Assembly: GCA_016584305.1 (NCBI GenBank)
Contig: JACEEZ010020905.1
Location: 62,001-126,000, forward strand
Source of the DNA: Chionoecetes opilio
Lineage: Eukaryota > Arthropoda > Malacostraca > Decapoda > Majidae
Direction of reading: 5' to 3'
Length of the DNA: 64,000 nucleotides
Within the stretch, counting starts at the first letter, position 1; the number at the start of each line of letters is the position of its first letter. The notes beneath the pieces are model-generated. The model saw only the letters and a list, made by a program, of their open reading frames with translations, ran no database searches and was not told the DNA's origin. Below, piece after piece: positions 43,331 to 53,704 of the stretch. The position numbers and the translations under genes were made by a program.

Positions 43331-44240
43331 AAAGATTTTAAGTAGCAAGGGTTGGAGTTGTTGCTGTGCAGGTTTACCGAAGTAAAGGATTAAATTAACC
43401 TTGTTTCCAAGTATTACATTTTTGTTTTTCCGGAAGTAGTATCTCCACTATGTGCTGAAGCTGAAATGATAGCCCTCCAGAAGGTAGATATGACTGCGTA
43501 GGTTAAACAAATCTTTACTTTAATTTGGGCCCAAAAACAAGAGCTAAATTTATTATAAAACATCAATACTAAATAGAAAATAATAATGCCTTCGAAAAAT
43601 GTTGTCAAATAAACATGAAAACCCTTTATTCATCCTTTTCATCTATGTAGAAGTGGAACTGTCGTCGAAAATTTCCGTTGGCGAGAATTCTCGATTGTTG
43701 TCTCGCACAGAATTTGGGTACACGAGAGTATTACTATGGACAGACTTAAGCAAGCCTTTTCTCTGTCCACTCCAGCTGCTCCAGGGTTTCATCACTGCAG
43801 CAGCTGCACTGCTCAGTGCCTGCTGCATCTTGCCAGTGGCGAGGAAACATCATAATGTTATTATAATTTTCATTCCCGCTGTCAGTGTATGGTTCCTTTT
43901 TTATTTACTCTGGAGGAATGCATTTACGAGAGTGAGATACATAATTCCCTCATGGTTCAGCCGATAACTTCTTGACAAGTTCTTCGTCATTCAATTGGGC
44001 CGAGAACTCTCTTCTGGCACGAAAATGCCCGAGTTGGAGCTGGCGGAGAGTTTGTTTTGCTGCCATTTTGACGCTTATGTAAACCCATAGGACCCTTTAG
44101 GGGACCTCCGGACATCCCCTAGCGCTTATGGGCAACTTTATAGGAAACACGAGCACTTATGGAATTTTCGGTGATTTATGGCGAACTTTGCCTTTTTGGG
44201 TCTGCTTAGGGGAAACCCATAAGCTATTATAAAACGGGCC
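43331..44240. other. Unassigned, possible DNA-transposon end on the right
   Basis: The right border CGGGCCC (about 44,236), after a segment rich in CTTATGG words, resembles termini of Harbinger-type elements in reverse, but no left partner was found. A 122-codon frame at 43,599-43,967 shows no domain. Confidence 0.3.
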
Positions 44241-44259
44241 CGGGTTTTGGACGGGCCTT

Positions 44260-45118
44260 GAGAAATACTCTTGTTTTTTTTTGGGGGCAATTTATGTCAC
44301 AACTATAACTACATTTTCAGAAGTTACATACATAGTACATACGACATTGTACTGAAATTATAAGGAGAGATTCCTCCTCAGCCCAAACCCCAGGAGTCAA
44401 TGTAACACCCTCACATAACTCTCCAAAGTTTTACAATCTCAACATACAAACTAATTTTTGATCCTTAGTGAAATTTATTGCTGAAATTTTTTTTGTATAA
44501 AGTTTGTATAAAATGTACGGTTTTTTTCTTACTTATTTCTATTTGTTTTCCTATATACATTTTTTATTTCACGTCTTTAACCGGGGTAGAACAAGAAGTC
44601 ACGGATTCAAGCTGCAAAAGCTAGAGGTAAAAAAAAAAATGGGGAAAAAACTGGTTCACAAATAGGGTGGTGAATGATTGGCATGGGACTCGGTAGACAG
44701 GTAGTTACTGCGGAGTCATTAGGGAGCTTTAAAAGGAGGCTGGATGGAGTCAGGGGTTTCAAGGCATGTATTGGCTGCCTTTTCCATGGGCAGCGTCTGT
44801 CTTTTGTGTGGCCCCTTTCCCGGGAGGCGTGCTAGGGTGTGAATCTTGACTCCGAAGTGGGGAGAGCTAGGAAACAGGGAAAGTGGGGGGAAAACAGTGA
44901 AAAAATGAAGATAATAGGTGATATATGGAATGGTGTGTTGTTGTTCTGGGCAGCAGGGCGCGGGGACAAATGCCTTTCCGCCGCTCTCGCCTCCCCAACA
45001 AAATATCTCCCTGCTTCAGGCTGCCAAACCCCAGGCACAGAGTGGTCTTAGCCGTGGATCAACAGAACCCCAAAACATTATAAGATCATAAATCAACATT
45101 AGAGACTCTCCCTAGTCA
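44260..45118 (+). mobile_element. LINE 3' end, copy c
   Basis: Matches 23,240-24,102, with many one-base indels. Frames broken. Confidence 0.65.
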
Positions 45119-45203
45119 TTGTTTACAAAAACAGCCCATTGCCACACAGGACACACTCCCACAGGCATGGGTACAACCACACTTGTCCACACAACACACC
45201 ACC

Positions 45204-45966
45204 TCAAAAGTGGATCTTCACGTGCCTGGCAATCTCAGGCTTTGTCTTGAAACACTTGCTACAAATACACACTTGAACTCCCGCAAGCCAGTGTGTCTAA
45301 AGGGTGTTTGTTGAGTTGTGAAAGGGTATAAAACCTTTTCCCACACTCCAGGCATTCATGATTTCTTAACACCACTGTGTGTCAGGGTGTGTGTGGTGAG
45401 GTTACTCTTAGTAGTAAATCTTTTCCCACACTCTAAACATTCAATTCTTAACACCACTGTGGGCAGGGTGGTGTGGTGAGGGAACCCATTGTAGTAAATC
45501 TTTTCCCACACTCTAAACATGCATGATTCTTAACACCACTGTGTGTCAGGGTGTTTTGGTGAGCTCACTCTTGTAGAAATCTTTTTCCCCCACTCTAAAC
45601 ATTCATAATTTTTAAAAACCAGTGTGTGTCAGGGTGTGTGTGGTTAGGGAACTCTTTGAGTGAACATTTTCCCACTCTAAACATTCATAATTCTTAACAC
45701 CACGTGTGTCAGGGTGTGTGTGGTGAGGTGCCTCTTTTCAGTAATCTTTTCACACCACTCTAAACATTCATAATTCTTAACACCACTGTGTGTCAAGGAA
45801 TGTCTCTCAAGGTGACACTTGTATTTGAATTTTGTCACACTGCTGGCACTCCAGCTCACTGTGTGCCTTTTGGCCTGAGCTGCCTGGCCTCCAGTGATTC
45901 TTGCCATCACCTCTGTGCCTCCCCACACTGAGGCAGACTGATCCTGCTGCTCCCCGGGCCCCTCAT
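45204..45966 (-). pseudogene. C2H2 zinc-finger paralogue, heavily indel-damaged
   Basis: Same length and layout as 62,042-62,731 in inverse orientation, with recognisable ECLECGKRF finger words and HSGVKN linkers. At least ten small insertions or deletions break every frame. Start (45,966) and stop (45,204) positions are conserved. Either a pseudogene or a poor consensus. Confidence 0.75.
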
Positions 45967-46860
45967 GCTGCTGCCCGGCCCCACGGCCTCCACCGCAGCA
46001 AGACTCCCTTCAGTACACGCGACGGCCGGTCCTGCGGGAACCCTCGGGGATGCCGGAGCGAGCCGGGTCATGCCGGGCGGACAGCCGGCTTGGAATGTGA
46101 CCTCAGCACCCCGCAACAGTGGTGACAGTCAGGACACAGAGAGCCACGCGCTGCCCTGAACACTCTGCTTTGCCTGCGGGGCCCCCCACCCCGGGTTCCT
46201 GCCTCACTCACACCACACTTGGCAAGGCCTCCTCTCCCCCCTCCTCCCTGGCTCCCTCATCATTCCTCATGGACAACACAGCCCCGTCCCCACACGGCCA
46301 GGACCAAGGCCTGCCCCCTCGCCACAACACAAGAACAAAAAAAATAAGTGCACGTGGAGGTTTGGGTTAGGCTAACATTTAGGTTTAGGATTCATTCCAA
46401 GGCTAGGAGGTTAATACGCCAGGTTAGGATTGTTAGAAACGCCTTGACTTCGCTATAGATGGGGGAACCGGGGGGGGGGGTGTCCAGCCCGGCCAGTAGG
46501 TTGTTACACCACTTTAGGTTTATTCCATATTTTCCCTCACTTACATGGCAGGCTGTAAATAGGGATTTGTCCGGGATTAGATCACATTATGGTATTATCC
46601 AGATGAAAACCGAATTTCCTTTTTGGGGGACAAACTATTTTTTTTCTGTTGAGTTTTGAATAAATATGTTTAAACCCTTTCTGTCGCAATTTTTTTTTTT
46701 TTTTTTTTTTTTTAGGTCAAGGTTCGGTTAGGTTCAATATTAGTAGTTTTTTTTTTATTTTGGCAGGAAAAAAAAAAAATAATTTGCGACAGAAACGTTT
46801 AACAGATTAATCAAAACATCAAAACTCATGATTGGAAACAACCAATGATTGGAATGGACT
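45967..46860 (-). other. Zinc-finger upstream flank, left arm
   Basis: Mirror of 61,140-62,041, including the A/T-rich foldback around 46,610-46,860 (CGTTTCTGTCGC words). Confidence 0.6.
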
Positions 46861-46899
46861 CAGTCATGGGGTAGTTAGTGCGGAGTCATTTGGGAGCTT

Positions 46900-47600
46900 T
46901 AAAAGAGGCTATAAGAATATAGAAAACCTAAGTGGTTTTCGGAGGTAGCGGACGCGCAGTTCTCGTCCATTAGTATATCCCAGAGCCATCCGTTAGGAGG
47001 TGAGATTAGGGTACTAATCCCCCCGGGGCGGGGCGGACCACTCGGTGGCTGGGCAATGCGGGGCGGGGGGGGGCACACTTGTTTGGGTACCCTTCCGTCA
47101 CTTCCCTGGTTTCTGAGACAATGAATTATTCCCGGACAAGCTTTTGTGTTTTGTCTGATGGAGACACATTGTTATCAGTGGACACGGCGACCCCAGGATT
47201 GGCGGATGTAAATAATTAATATAGAAAAATTTTAACAGGTTTCCGAAAAAATACAAATATCTCCATCTGAAAAAGCAACAATTTTAGGGCCCGGAAAACA
47301 TTGTCAGTGTCTCAGAAAATGACCGCGCAGTCCTCGTCCATTTTGGCCAAGAGAGATCGCCACGTCTTGGTACAAAGGTAAAGGTAACTGTTGCACGCTG
47401 AGGCCCAGGCGCTGCCACCCACTGCCAGCTTAGGCCCCCTGCGACTATGGGGTGACAGGGAGTTTTCGTACACAAGTGGTTTCGTACCAGGTTTTGCGAG
47501 TTGTTTCGTACACTGATTTTGAGTATTTTGTACAACCTGGGGTCGTTTCGTAACTCTAGTAGTCAAGTTCACCTCTGAGCTGAGTGTACGAAACGGGCTA
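46900..47600 (+). mobile_element. Head of the minisatellite-bearing element, left arm
   Basis: Mirror of 60,411-61,105 and related to 28,060-28,435. tRNA-like stretch CTTGGTACAAAGGTAAAGG, then inverted GTTTCGTAC words. Confidence 0.6.
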
Positions 47601-48065
47601 TGGTTTCATATAGACTACGAAACACTTTTGGTATACGAATCTATTGGGGTACGAAACTACGTTTTGGTATACGAATCTATGGTGTACGAAACGACTTTTT
47701 TGGGGTACGAAACAACTTTTTGGTATACGAAAAAACTTTTTGGTGTACGAATCTACTGGTGTACGAAACACTTTTGGTTTTAAGAATCATTGGTGTACGA
47801 AACATTTTTTGGTGTACGAATCTACTGGTGTACGAAACACTTTTTGGTGTACGAATCTATGGTGTACGAAAAATTTTTGGTGTACGAATCTATTGGTATA
47901 CGAAACACTTTTTGGTGTACGAAACAACTTTTTTGGTATACGAATCTGCTGGTGTACGAAACGACTTTTGGTGTACGAAACAACTTTTTTGGTGTACAAA
48001 CGACTTTTTGTGTACGAAACAACTTTTAGGTGTACGAATCTACTGGGGTACCCAAACAACTTGTG
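47601..48065 (+). repeat. TACGAA compound minisatellite, array D
   Basis: 20- and 16-base modules with many one-base losses. No foldback inside, unlike arrays C and E. Confidence 0.93.
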
Positions 48066-48480
48066 TACGAACTGACTGGACGCCGACTATGCCAGTGTAA
48101 TAAATCCACAACTTTGCGCCAGCCTGAATTTTGGCGCCGCCGTACCTTTACCGTAGATAACACCCTTTTGTCGCCAGCTGCAATAATGTCGCCAGCCGCC
48201 AAATATTACCCAATTAAGCATCACTACCTAGCCCCGGAACACTTGTAATAACCCAAGTCACACACACGGGCAATATAATGCAATATTTCTGTGTGGTAAT
48301 ATTTTTTTCCCATTATTCCTCCCCAAACAAGCGGCCGCCTCCACCCGTCCTTTCTTCCTCCAAATTTTCTCCCTTATTTCCTCTTGCCGCCATTATCAAC
48401 GCCCTCAATGGGCTCCCCGAGGCAGCGTAGTATTAGTGAACCTGCAATATACTCACCCCCATTATGATAAAGCAGATATT
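48066..48480 (+). repeat. Conserved tail, left arm (first part)
   Basis: Matches 20,479-20,895; interrupted after ATAAAGCAGATATT (48,467-48,480). Confidence 0.75.
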
Positions 48481-48821
48481 TTTTTGTTGTTGTTGAAGGG
48501 CTGTGATGTCGAAATCGACGATATTCGCCCTGGTGTACAGCCGTGAATTAATCACAGTCGGGACAGTTAAATTAGTCTCCTCAGGAAGGCACAGGTGAGG
48601 CGGATGACGGGTGGGGCGACGTGATGGGTGGACGGCAGGGGCCGGCCAGAGGTTGGGCAGGTCAAAGGTGGTGACGTTCAGGGCGATGAGTTTAAACCAC
48701 GTAGAAGTTGTCGGTGGGAGTGGAATCGAGGACACTGCAAGCAGGAAGTGGTCAATGGACTCCGGGACGTTCCTGAAACCAGGGGCAGTACGGGTCGGGC
48801 GTGAGCTGCAGACGTTTGCAG

Positions 48822-51800
48822 TTCTTCTTCTTCTTTCTAGGTGGGGAGCTAAACCACGGTTTTCAGTCGCAGTTCAAAGCCTATTTTCCGGCTGGCCCCC
48901 TGGGGGCTTGTAGGATTAGGCCCTAACTCTCTGCTCTTTTTACCCAAGCCTTTCTAGAAATACTTTAACCCCTTCAATGATTCTTCTATTGGTGTCCTGA
49001 AACCCTACTCAAAACCTAAAAGAAATTCCTTTATCCCATCATGTTCCCCTCTGCCACTCTATCCCACTGATCCACGCCTACCTCCCGTCCCACTATTGCT
49101 ATAAGCCGCTCTCTTTCCTCATATACCTTGGACACATTAATCCCAGGTGATCTACAGTTTCATCTAGTCTACCCATACACATTTGACATATTTTGGGCTT
49201 CCTTCGTTTGCCCATCTATATGTTCTACTATTGACCTCCAGAGATTTTGTCCTTGCTTTAAATAATAAAACCACTCCCCAAGCTACCATCATAAAAGACC
49301 TCACACTTTGGTGGGGTCTTCCCCTTTCCCAAATTTCAGAGAACTCTTACCTCCATCCTCTGTCCCACATCTCCCTCCCCTGCCTCTGAACTTGGTCATT
49401 CACCTTTCGCTTTAACTCCCCCTCACTAGACTGGTGAAATCCTATCTGTGAAACCCTGTAACCCACACTTCCTCTCCCACCGTCTGCTTGTTTCTACCCC
49501 CATTTACTACTCTGTCCTATCCACCATAAACTTTTCGAGCCCACCTGTTTTCATCCATTTTTCTAAGTTGATTTTGTAATTAAGCACTGCTTTCCTATTC
49601 CCTTCCGCAAAGGTACTCCACCCTGCCTCTCCCCTGATTGCCTCCACTGCTACATACCTGTTTGCCTCTAGTGCAAGTCTACCTACCCTGTTTTTGTACT
49701 ACCTCTAACTTGTCCAGCTCTCCTACCGTCCCACCTCATACACTCTGCCCCATACATGAGGCTCGGTACTGCCATGCCTTTCCACAAACCTCTACTACCT
49801 CATCCCTGTTTGCCCTACATCTTGCACACTACCAAGCCTTCCACCCACTGATTTGCTTTCCTATTTTATCCTGTTTCGTCCTATCTGCTCCCTTCCCATC
49901 TACCGTGATACCTAGGTATTTATATGACTCGGTGCGCCCTATCCTCAGGTCTCCCTTTTCCCCAAACCCCTCCTACCCTCATCGCTCCCTCTCCATTTAT
50001 AACCAGGAACCTGATTTTTCTCACTGTTAAATTTCATCCAAAATCCCTCCCATACTGTGCGACTATATGTAGCATCTCCTGAAGTTTCTCCACTGTCCTC
50101 ACTAAATGAACAACTATGGTCGTCAGCATATAGTAAACTGCTCAACTTTTCCTCCCCCAACCCTTATCCCATAGCCCGAATTTCTCAACCTAATTGCTAA
50201 TTCCTCTGTTATAAGCCAAAAAGTAACGGTGATAACACGCAGCCCTGCCTAACCCCTCTTCGACTACCTACCCACTCTGTCTCTATGTCCCCAACCCTGT
50301 ACACTGCCGTGTGTCCTCATACATACTATCTATTATGCTGACTATTCTGTCACTAATCCCAATTCTAGACAGTAGTCTAAAAGCAAACCCCTATTACCCT
50401 ATCAAAGCCTTTCAAATGTCAAGAATGCAAGGTATGTCTTCCCACCCATCCTATTCATTTTTTCTATCACTGAACTAACTACGAACATGTTGTCCTCACC
50501 TCTCCTATCCCTGCGAAAGCCTTTCTTTTCCCTCCCCCATTACTCTTTTTCTCTCACACTTCACTAATCCTACCATTTAGTAACCCACTGAATATCTTTC
50601 CCCCCGTTTTCCATTACTGCTATTTGGGCGATAATTTTTCAAGAGCTTTCTACTTTTGTGACTCCATTGTGTAATAGAGTAACCCTACCCTCATTCCATT
50701 TTCCCTTTGGGGCTCTCTTATCCTCCAAATCTGCCTAAAAAGCCTATACAACCCATCCACCATACCCTCACCCCCTTCTTTATACAATTCGTTTTTGGGA
50801 TACCATCCCTGCCTGCTGCTTTCCCATTTTTCAGCTTTTTAAGTTAACTCCTTATTTCTTCCTTACTGAAATGTCATCCATTCCCTCATCTATCTTCCTT
50901 TTACTTCCTATATTTTCTTCACCTAATTCTACCTGCTCAGTCATGCCCCCCACCTCCTCCCAAAAACTTCTTGTCTCCCTCTTAATACTCTCAGGTCCTT
51001 TCACCCCTTCGTCTCCCACTAAAATTTCATCTACGCACGGTTTCTCCCTGTCTTCCTCTCCTCTAAGAAAAGTATACCAATCCTACCCCCTTCCTCACCC
51101 TTCTCCCTTAGTTTCCCCTACAATTTCCCTCTCCAGTTTGCCCTAGCCTTCCTAATAAGCGCTTTTACTTCTCTCTGTTTTTTCTTATACCTATCCCATG
51201 CCTCCTCATACTCTAACCTTCCTCTATCTCCCATCTATTTCCTTTTCGAGTCTCTTTCGTGCCCTGTTCTGCTCCTTTCTTTCCTTCCTCGCCCCCTTAA
51301 TCTCACTATTCCACCACCTATTGCACTTTTTTCCCCCGGGTCCTTTGCTTTATTTACCATCCTCTTTCCCAGCTATTCCATCTATTGTCCCCACAGACTC
51401 TGGTTCATTTCATCCACCCCCCTTTCCTCCTTCCAAACTACCTGTTTCAAGTCCCTCCTAAAAATTTTTCCCCAAATTTTCCTGTCTAATGTCCCATCTT
51501 TGTTTTGCTTTTTCTCCTTTTCATTCTCCCTTTGTTTTTTTACTTGTATAATTTAAGACTATCATGTTGTGGTTTACTATTTATATCTACCAGACCCTCC
51601 TCATCTATCCACATATCCTTCACATCTTCCTGGCATTTTCATTTTCTAGCACATAATCTATAGCTGATTCCCTCCCTCTCTCTGCCCCTGTTACTCTACC
51701 CCCTGCCATTGTCGTATTTAGGATTTCTAACTCGTTGGCCTCAACAAAATTTAGAGTAGTATCCCATTCCCATTTACCTCCTCCCCTAGTATACCTATGT

Positions 51801-52385
51801 GTCCATTCATGTCCCCCTAACTATTATCTTCCTGTCTGTGTTCTGCTAATAATCTACTAATCTTGTATATTTCCTTTCATTTTCTTACTAGCCCCTCTCC
51901 CTTCAACTGTCATATAGCAGACTACTAAGATGATCGTCCCCTTTTTCTCCTCTTCTTTGTACTCTAATCTAGCAGCAAAAATATCTTCGCTTGCCTCACA
52001 GGGTTTCCCACATCTAGCTCCTCAACATCTATACCTGCATCCTGCCCGACAATAACACCCCCCACCCCGCCCCCTTTTCTAGGATTCTTGCTTCTACCCT
52101 TATTTTTAAGGTGATACCCCTCTGTTCTTACATTTATCCTCTCCCTAAGGGGGGATTCCGTGACGCTACTAATCAAAACCCCCCTTCACTTAATTTCCCC
52201 GGAAATGTCCCTAATTTGCCTACCCCCAACCCCTGACCTTAATGCATCCAAATCGCATAGAGTTTCTACACCCTTCCCTTGGTTCATTTTTTTTCTAACA
52301 CTGGGTCTTCCCTTATATCTTGAAGCCCTATGCCTCCCATTTTTTCCCCGTAGACTAGTTGTGCTCTGAGTTTGTGTGACCGATC
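48822..52385 (-). pseudogene. Second LINE nested in the first, heavily decayed
   Basis: Minus strand. An endonuclease piece GGGVGGVIVGQDAGIDVEEL near 52,000-52,060 and an RT catalytic LLYADD near 50,120-50,135 are recognisable. Plus-strand words around 49,590-49,760 match the inverse of 34,130-34,260, so it is related to the LINE at 33,255. The left border ends in a GAA-type tail (AGTTCTTCTTCTTCTTTC, about 48,820-48,837). The right border interrupts the first LINE after the DVALAR motif. Full of frameshifts. Confidence 0.7.
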
Positions 52386-52387
52386 CT

Positions 52388-52625
52388 TTAGGGCGGGCGA
52401 GGGCGACATCCAAGACGCAGGACCCTTTGTCTTATCCACGGGTGCGGGGAGGAGTCTGTACGGTATTGACCCATGGAGGTGGCACGAAGGGCGTCGCCAG
52501 CGAACCTATCCCAGGCGGAGCGGCAGACATTAGAAATCAGACGCTTTGCGGTGGAGAGGGGGCAGCGGGAGGGGGGTAATGTTACCTCGGAGAGGGCCAT
52601 CAGCAGCAGCATCAGCAACCTCATT
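52388..52625 (-). pseudogene. I-type LINE, end of RNase H and C-terminal region
   Basis: IRGNEVADAAADGPLRGN completes the RNase H domain cut at 53,348. SAWDRFAGDALRATSMGQYR and DVALAR follow before the nested LINE. The remaining C-terminal part lies at about 48,600-48,822. Confidence 0.8.
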
Positions 52626-52634
52626 GCCCCGGAT

Positions 52635-52880
52635 GCATATTCGCCTGATTTTGGAAGAGTTTGTGGTCAGGGATATCAACCGCCAATCACGGTTTTCAGA
52701 ACTCGTGACGTCACACAAAGGGGTGGAGCTAACGTGAATCGCCGTGAGCGAAGCCCTGGCTCTCTCTCTCTCTCTCTCCAATACCTGAAGGCAGTGAAGG
52801 GGGGAAGGGAAAAGTTTAAGGGGGTGAGGGGGGAGGTATTGAAGGGGTGAAGGGAGGTATTTGAAGGGTGATAAGGGAAG

Positions 52881-52944
<64 letters not shown>

Positions 52945-53338
52945 CCCTTCTATCTCTATCACCCCTTCAGGTATTTGAGAGAGAGAGAGCTTCCCATGCC
53001 CACCCTTCAAATACCTCCCTTCACCCCTTCAATACCTCCCCCCTCACCCCCTTAAACTTTTCCCTTCATACCTCCCTTCGCCCCTTCACTGCCTTCAGGT
53101 ATTGGAGAGAGAGAGAGTTCACCCCTTCAAAACCTCCCCCCTCACCCCCTTAAACTTTTTCCTTCATACCTCCCTTCACCCCTTCACTGCCTTCAGGTAT
53201 TGGAGAGAGAGAGCACAGGGCCTCGCTTCACGGCGATTCACGTTAGCTCCACCCCATTGTGTGACGTCACGAGTTCTGACAACCGTGATTGGCGGTTGAT
53301 ATCCCTAGACCACAAACTTCCAAATCAGGCGAATATGC
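52635..53338. mobile_element. Mutator-like (MULE) non-autonomous element, 704 bp
   Basis: Long terminal inverted repeats of at least 130 bases start GCATATTCGCCTGATTTTGG and GCATATTCGCCTGATTTGGA (right end reversed). The 9-bp duplication GCCCCGGAT occurs at 52,626-52,634 and 53,339-53,347. Removing the element restores the RNase H frame. A 9-bp duplication and long TIRs are diagnostic of Mutator-like elements. Interior consists of (CT)n/(GA)n tracts and TTCACCCCTTCAA repeats. TGACGTCA occurs in each TIR. Confidence 0.92.
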
Positions 53339-53347
53339 GCCCCGGAT

Positions 53348-53704
53348 ATTGCAGTGGGAAGGCACCCACTGCAAGGTGATCTTCCAGCCCCTGAGGGCTG
53401 AGGGACTGACTGAGGTGAGGGAGAGGAGTAGCCGTTGCAGGGAGTGAACCATGGCTGTGGAGGAAGCCGGGCGACGGGGAGAGGAAGAGATGGAGGGAGG
53501 AGAGAGTCTGTGTAGATCACAACTCTGGCCGGGGCGTAGGTGGTGTTCAGGTAAGACAGCCTGGCGAATGGCGAAGAGTTCTGCCGTCAGAACGTCCGTT
53601 TCAGGGGGCAGCCGCCACGTCCTGCAGATGTTGGAGCGAGGGTCATAGACGGCAGCGCCTGTAGACGGAATGGTGGGGGAGTGAGAGCCGTCAGTGAAGA
53701 TCAA
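53348..53704 (-). pseudogene. I-type LINE, RNase H domain (N-terminal part)
   Basis: IFTDGSHSP carries the first catalytic aspartate, TAELFAIRQAV the glutamate region, and LQWVPSHCNIRG leads to the part moved beyond the MULE. A one-base shift at about 53,695 separates it from the RT frame, and a second small defect follows AIRQAV. Confidence 0.8.

Noticed and set aside
41851..43385. Reading frames of over 450 codons in several frames
   Set aside because: They run through a 29-bp tandem repeat without stop triplets, simultaneously in all plus frames and on the minus strand; peptides are repeat translations.
43599..43967. 122-codon frame with hydrophobic stretches
   Set aside because: Hydrophobicity follows the T-rich composition; no domain and no copies to compare.
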